Assembly: GCF_000719865.1 (NCBI RefSeq)
Contig: NZ_JOID01000019.1
Location: 62,001-126,000, forward strand
Length of the DNA stretch: 64,000 nt
From: Streptomyces albus subsp. albus
GTDB taxonomy: Bacteria; Actinomycetota; Actinomycetes; Streptomycetales; Streptomycetaceae
Direction: 5' to 3'
Shown: positions 60,972 through 64,000 of the stretch, one piece after another
Position numbering within the stretch: the first letter of the stretch is position 1
Layout of the letters: each line of letters begins with the position of its first letter
The notes under the pieces: generated by a model
What the model was told of the DNA's origin: nothing
The model's database searches: none
What the model saw: the letters and a program-made list of their open reading frames with translations, nothing else
Position numbers and translations under genes: made by a program

Positions 60972-62546
60972 ATGGCGGAGCGGATACGGGAGCACCGGCA
61001 TCAGCACGTACGGGTGGCGGTGATCGGATCCGGGTTCGGCGGGCTCGGTGCCGCCGTCCGGCTGCGCCGCGCCGGAGTCACGGATTTCACCGTGCTGGAG
61101 CGGTCCGACGCGGTCGGCGGGACCTGGCGGGACAACAGCTACCCCGGCTGCGCCTGCGACGTCCCCTCCCACCTCTACTCCTTCTCCTTCGCACCCAATC
61201 CCGACTGGCCCCGCAACTTCTCCGGCCAGCCGCACATCCGCGCCTATCTGGAGCGGGTCACCGACACCTTCGGGCTGCGCCCCCACATCCGCTTCAACAG
61301 CGAGGTGCTGAGCGCCCGCTGGAACACGGAGCGGCTGCACTGGGAGATCGACACGGCGAGCGGCCCGCTCACCGCCGACGTCGTCATCTCGGCGACCGGT
61401 CCGCTCTCCGACCCCCGCATCCCCGACGTCCCGGGCCTGGACACCTTCCCCGGCAAGGTCTTCCACTCCGCGCAGTGGGACCACGACTACGACATCCGTG
61501 GCAAGCGGGTCGCGATGATCGGCACCGGCGCCTCCGCCATCCAGATCGTGCCCGCCATCCAGCCCGACGTGGAGCGGCTCACCCTCTTCCAGCGCACACC
61601 GCCGTGGGTCATGCAGCGCATGGACCGCAGGATCAGCGGGTTCGAACGCCGGCTGCACAGCATGCTGCCGGTCACCGCGACCCTCCGCCGCGGACTGCTC
61701 TGGGGCGTCCGCGAGCTCCAGGTGCAGGCGTTCACCAAGCGGCCCCAGCAGCTCGGCCTGGTCGAGAAGCTCGCCAAGGCGCACATGCACAGGGCGATCA
61801 AGGACAAGGACCTGCGGGCCAAGCTCACCCCGGACTACCGGATCGGCTGCAAGCGCATCCTGCTGTCGAACACCTACTATCCGGCGCTGGCCCAGCCCAA
61901 CGTCGACCTCGTGGCCTCCGGCCTCAAGGAGGTCCGCGGCTCCACCCTCGTCGCCGCCGACGGGACCGAGACCGAGGCCGACGCGATCGTCTTCGGCACC
62001 GGCTTCCACGTCACCGACATGCCGATCGCCGAACGCGTCACCGGCGCCGCCGGCCAGACCCTCGCCGAGGAGTGGAAGGGCGGAATGGCGGCCCTCCGGG
62101 GCAGCAGCGTGCCCGGCTTCCCCAACTTCCTGATGATCATCGGCCCCAACACCGGCCTCGGCAACAGCTCGATGATCCTCATGATCGAGTCCCAGCTGAA
62201 CTACGCCATGGACCACATCCGCCAGCTCGACGTCCTCGGCGGCGCCACCGCCCTCGACGCCCGGCCCGAGGCCACCGACGCCTGGACCGAGAGGGTGCGG
62301 CAGCGGATGAAGCGCACCGTCTGGAACACCGGCGGCTGCACCAGCTGGTACCTCGACGCCAACGGCAACAACACCACCGTCTGGCCCGGCACCACCGGCG
62401 AGTTCCGCAAGGCCACCCGGCACCTGGACCTCGCCGAGTACGAGGTGCTCCGCGCCCCCGCCCGTACGGAGCCGGAGCCCCGCCCGGCCGCCGCCACCGC
62501 CCCCACCGCATCCACCACCCAGCCCACAGGGGAGACCGCCGCATGA
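60972..62546 (+). CDS. Flavin-containing Baeyer-Villiger-type monooxygenase
   Basis: A 524-residue flavoprotein. The FAD motif GSGFGGLGAAVRLRRAG is at about residues 20-36, followed by GGTWRDNSYPGCACDVPSHLYSFSF. The BVMO signature FPGKVFHSAQWDHD (FxGxxxHxxxWD) is at about 161-174, and the NADPH motif MIGTGASAIQ at about 183-192. The family inserts oxygen next to a carbonyl, giving esters or lactones. The ATG at 60972 has GGAGG upstream. The stop overlaps a hydrolase gene (ATGA), a fitting partner to cleave the ester product. Confidence 0.93.
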   Translation: MAERIREHRHQHVRVAVIGSGFGGLGAAVRLRRAGVTDFTVLERSDAVGGTWRDNSYPGCACDVPSHLYSFSFAPNPDWPRNFSGQPHIRAYLERVTDTFGLRPHIRFNSEVLSARWNTERLHWEIDTASGPLTADVVISATGPLSDPRIPDVPGLDTFPGKVFHSAQWDHDYDIRGKRVAMIGTGASAIQIVPAIQPDVERLTLFQRTPPWVMQRMDRRISGFERRLHSMLPVTATLRRGLLWGVRELQVQAFTKRPQQLGLVEKLAKAHMHRAIKDKDLRAKLTPDYRIGCKRILLSNTYYPALAQPNVDLVASGLKEVRGSTLVAADGTETEADAIVFGTGFHVTDMPIAERVTGAAGQTLAEEWKGGMAALRGSSVPGFPNFLMIIGPNTGLGNSSMILMIESQLNYAMDHIRQLDVLGGATALDARPEATDAWTERVRQRMKRTVWNTGGCTSWYLDANGNNTTVWPGTTGEFRKATRHLDLAEYEVLRAPARTEPEPRPAAATAPTASTTQPTGETAA

Positions 62547-63544
62547 GCCGCGCCACCCACAGCCCCGGCGGGCGGTACGCGCCGCTAGCCGCAGTCCGCG
62601 AGCTGACCGTCACCTCCGCCGACGGCTCCCGCCTCCACACCGAGATCCACGGCCCCGAGAAGGCACCCGCCGTCGTGCTCGTCCACGGCTGGACCTGCTC
62701 CACCGCCTTCTGGTCCGCGGTCGCCCGCGAACTCGCCGCGGACCACCGCGTCATCGCCTACGACCAGCGCGGCCACGGCCGCAGCCCCGCCCCCGGCCCC
62801 GGCGGCTACAGCACCACCGCCCTCGCCGACGACCTGGAAGCCGTGCTCGCCGCCACCCTCGCCCCGGGCGAACGCGCCGTCGTCGCCGGCCACTCCATGG
62901 GCGGCATGACGGTGATGGCCGCCGCCGGCCGGCCGTTCCTCACCGAGCGCGCCGCCGCCGTCCTGCTGTGCAACACCGGCAGCTCGAAGCTCGTCGCCGA
63001 GTCGATCGTGCTGCCGCTGCGCGCCGGCCGGATACGGACCGCGATCCAGCGCGCGGTGCTGGCCTCCAGCGCCCCGCTCGGCCCGGTCAACGGGATCTCC
63101 CGCAAGATCCTCCAGTACGCCACCATGGGCCCCCGCGCCACCCGGGAGCAGGTGCAGGCCTGCGCCGAGATCGTGCACGCCTGCCCGCGCAAGGTCCGGG
63201 CCGGCTGGGCCACCAAGGTCCTCGCGGTCCTGGACCTCGACGCGGGCCTCGGCGGGCTCACCATGCCGACCGCCGTCATCACCGGCAGCGCGGACCGGCT
63301 CACCCCGCCCGTCCTGTCGCGGCGGATCATCGACGCCCTGCCGGACAGCGCCGGTCTCACCACCCTCGACGGCATGGGCCACATGACGCCGATCGAGGCG
63401 CCCGACGAGGTCGGCTCCGTCATCCGCGGGCTCGTCCGGAACCACCTCGCGGGCAGCGGTGACGGCGCACCGGGCGGCAGGACCGCCACCGGCGACACCG
63501 CTGGGAAGGCCACCGGAGAACTGGTCGGGGAGGAGTCGGCATGA
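62543..63544 (+). CDS. Alpha/beta-fold hydrolase
   Basis: A 333-residue hydrolase. The oxyanion segment VLVHGWTCSTAFW (about residues 46-58), nucleophile elbow GHSMGG (Ser about 118), acid in ITGSADRLTPP and the final His in DGMGHMTPIE form a complete catalytic triad. A low-complexity tail follows. It overlaps the monooxygenase stop and the SDR start by four bases each. An esterase or lactonase acting after the monooxygenase is likely. Confidence 0.92.
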   Translation: MSRATHSPGGRYAPLAAVRELTVTSADGSRLHTEIHGPEKAPAVVLVHGWTCSTAFWSAVARELAADHRVIAYDQRGHGRSPAPGPGGYSTTALADDLEAVLAATLAPGERAVVAGHSMGGMTVMAAAGRPFLTERAAAVLLCNTGSSKLVAESIVLPLRAGRIRTAIQRAVLASSAPLGPVNGISRKILQYATMGPRATREQVQACAEIVHACPRKVRAGWATKVLAVLDLDAGLGGLTMPTAVITGSADRLTPPVLSRRIIDALPDSAGLTTLDGMGHMTPIEAPDEVGSVIRGLVRNHLAGSGDGAPGGRTATGDTAGKATGELVGEESA

Positions 63545-64000
63545 GCGGCGGACAGGGAAAGCGGAAGCTCGCGGGGCAGGTCGTCGTCGTCACGGGCGCC
63601 GCTCGCGGCGTCGGTGAACTGCTGGCCCGCAAACTCGCGGCCCGCGGCGCCAAGGTGGCGCTGCTCGGGCTGGAGCCGGAACTGCTCGCGAAGGTGTCGG
63701 ACGACATCCCGGGCGAGACCGGCCACTGGCACGTCGACGTGACCGACTTCGAGGCGATGGACCGGGTGGCCCGCGAGGTCAAGGAACGGTTCGGACGGAT
63801 CGACGTCGTCGTCGCCAACGCCGGAGTGGCGGCCGGCGGGCCGTTCACGGACTCCGACGCCGTCTCCTGGAACCGGGTGATCCAGGTCAACCTGATGGGC
63901 AGCGCCACCACCGCGCGCGCCTTCCTGCCCGCCCTGACGGAGAACCGCGGCTATCTGCTCCAGATCGCCTCGCTCGCCGCCATCACCCCGGCCCCCATGA
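63541..64000 (+). CDS. Short-chain dehydrogenase/reductase, cut by window end
   Basis: The first 153 residues of an SDR. The NAD(P)-binding TGAARGVGE motif is at about residues 19-27, NAG at about 95-97, and the strand with the likely catalytic Ser (IASLAAITPAPM) at the very end. The active-site YxxxK lies beyond the window. The ATG overlaps the hydrolase stop. It would interconvert an alcohol and a ketone, either feeding the monooxygenase or acting on its product. Confidence 0.9.
   Translation, partial: MSGGQGKRKLAGQVVVVTGAARGVGELLARKLAARGAKVALLGLEPELLAKVSDDIPGETGHWHVDVTDFEAMDRVAREVKERFGRIDVVVANAGVAAGGPFTDSDAVSWNRVIQVNLMGSATTARAFLPALTENRGYLLQIASLAAITPAPM

Noticed and set aside
60900-62423. 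Minus-strand open frame of about 500 codons opposite the monooxygenase gene
   Set aside because: The plus strand carries clear FAD, BVMO and NADPH motifs; the opposite frame is Gly/Val/Asp-rich shadow.

Overview
The window is a piece of a Streptomyces-type chromosome. It is very GC-rich, many genes start with GTG, and 1-4 base start/stop overlaps are common. It carries lineage markers: an HrdD-like sigma factor, a SepX/GlpR-type septal protein next to a Glp molybdotransferase, a PspA-PspAA-HtpX-PspAB operon and a DUF2637 protein.

Bases 1 to about 23,150 look like the right-hand part of an integrated mobile element that ends at a tRNA-Arg(CCU) gene. Reading inward from the tRNA there are a tyrosine integrase, an HTH regulator, an excisionase-like protein, a DUF3631 ATPase, a 390-base repeat region, a DUF2637 membrane protein, a MobC-like protein and a relaxase. 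The cargo follows: an FxLD-type lanthipeptide cluster (precursor, LanB, LanC, and a PIMT-like methyltransferase fused to an extra thiopeptide-type domain), a regulatory block (HTH-TPR protein, GNAT, histidine-kinase-like ATPase, two Cys-rich microproteins), and a defence-like end (DUF3644 protein, zinc-ribbon microprotein, C-terminal part of a type I restriction subunit R). The left end of the element lies outside the window, and no TraB/FtsK-type translocase is visible here.

From 23,500 to 64,000 the content looks like core chromosome. It holds the envelope-stress Psp operon, a FUSC-family transporter, an M6-like metalloprotease, a TetR/MFS pair with a duplicated palindromic operator, a MarR/extradiol-dioxygenase pair, hrdD, mscL, MTA phosphorylase, an FmdB protein behind a CIRCE element, an MFS exporter, a CPA1 antiporter, a penicillin-acylase-family enzyme and 5-formyl-THF cyclo-ligase. 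Next comes a galU-glp-moaC-mogA-GNAT-sepX run (glucose activation, molybdenum cofactor and cell division), then tRNA-Ala(CGC), thioredoxin, a flavin disulfide reductase, exonuclease III, a methyltransferase and a MerR regulator. The window ends in a translationally coupled Baeyer-Villiger monooxygenase / alpha-beta hydrolase / short-chain dehydrogenase operon cut by the right edge.

The most interesting items are the lanthipeptide cluster with its fused LanS-like enzyme and intergenic hairpin, the repeat-rich candidate origin/transfer regions of the element, the CIRCE element in front of fmdB, twin DnaA-box-like sites, and duplicated palindromes upstream of tetR. Functions are read from recognisable motifs and family memory; no database search was run.
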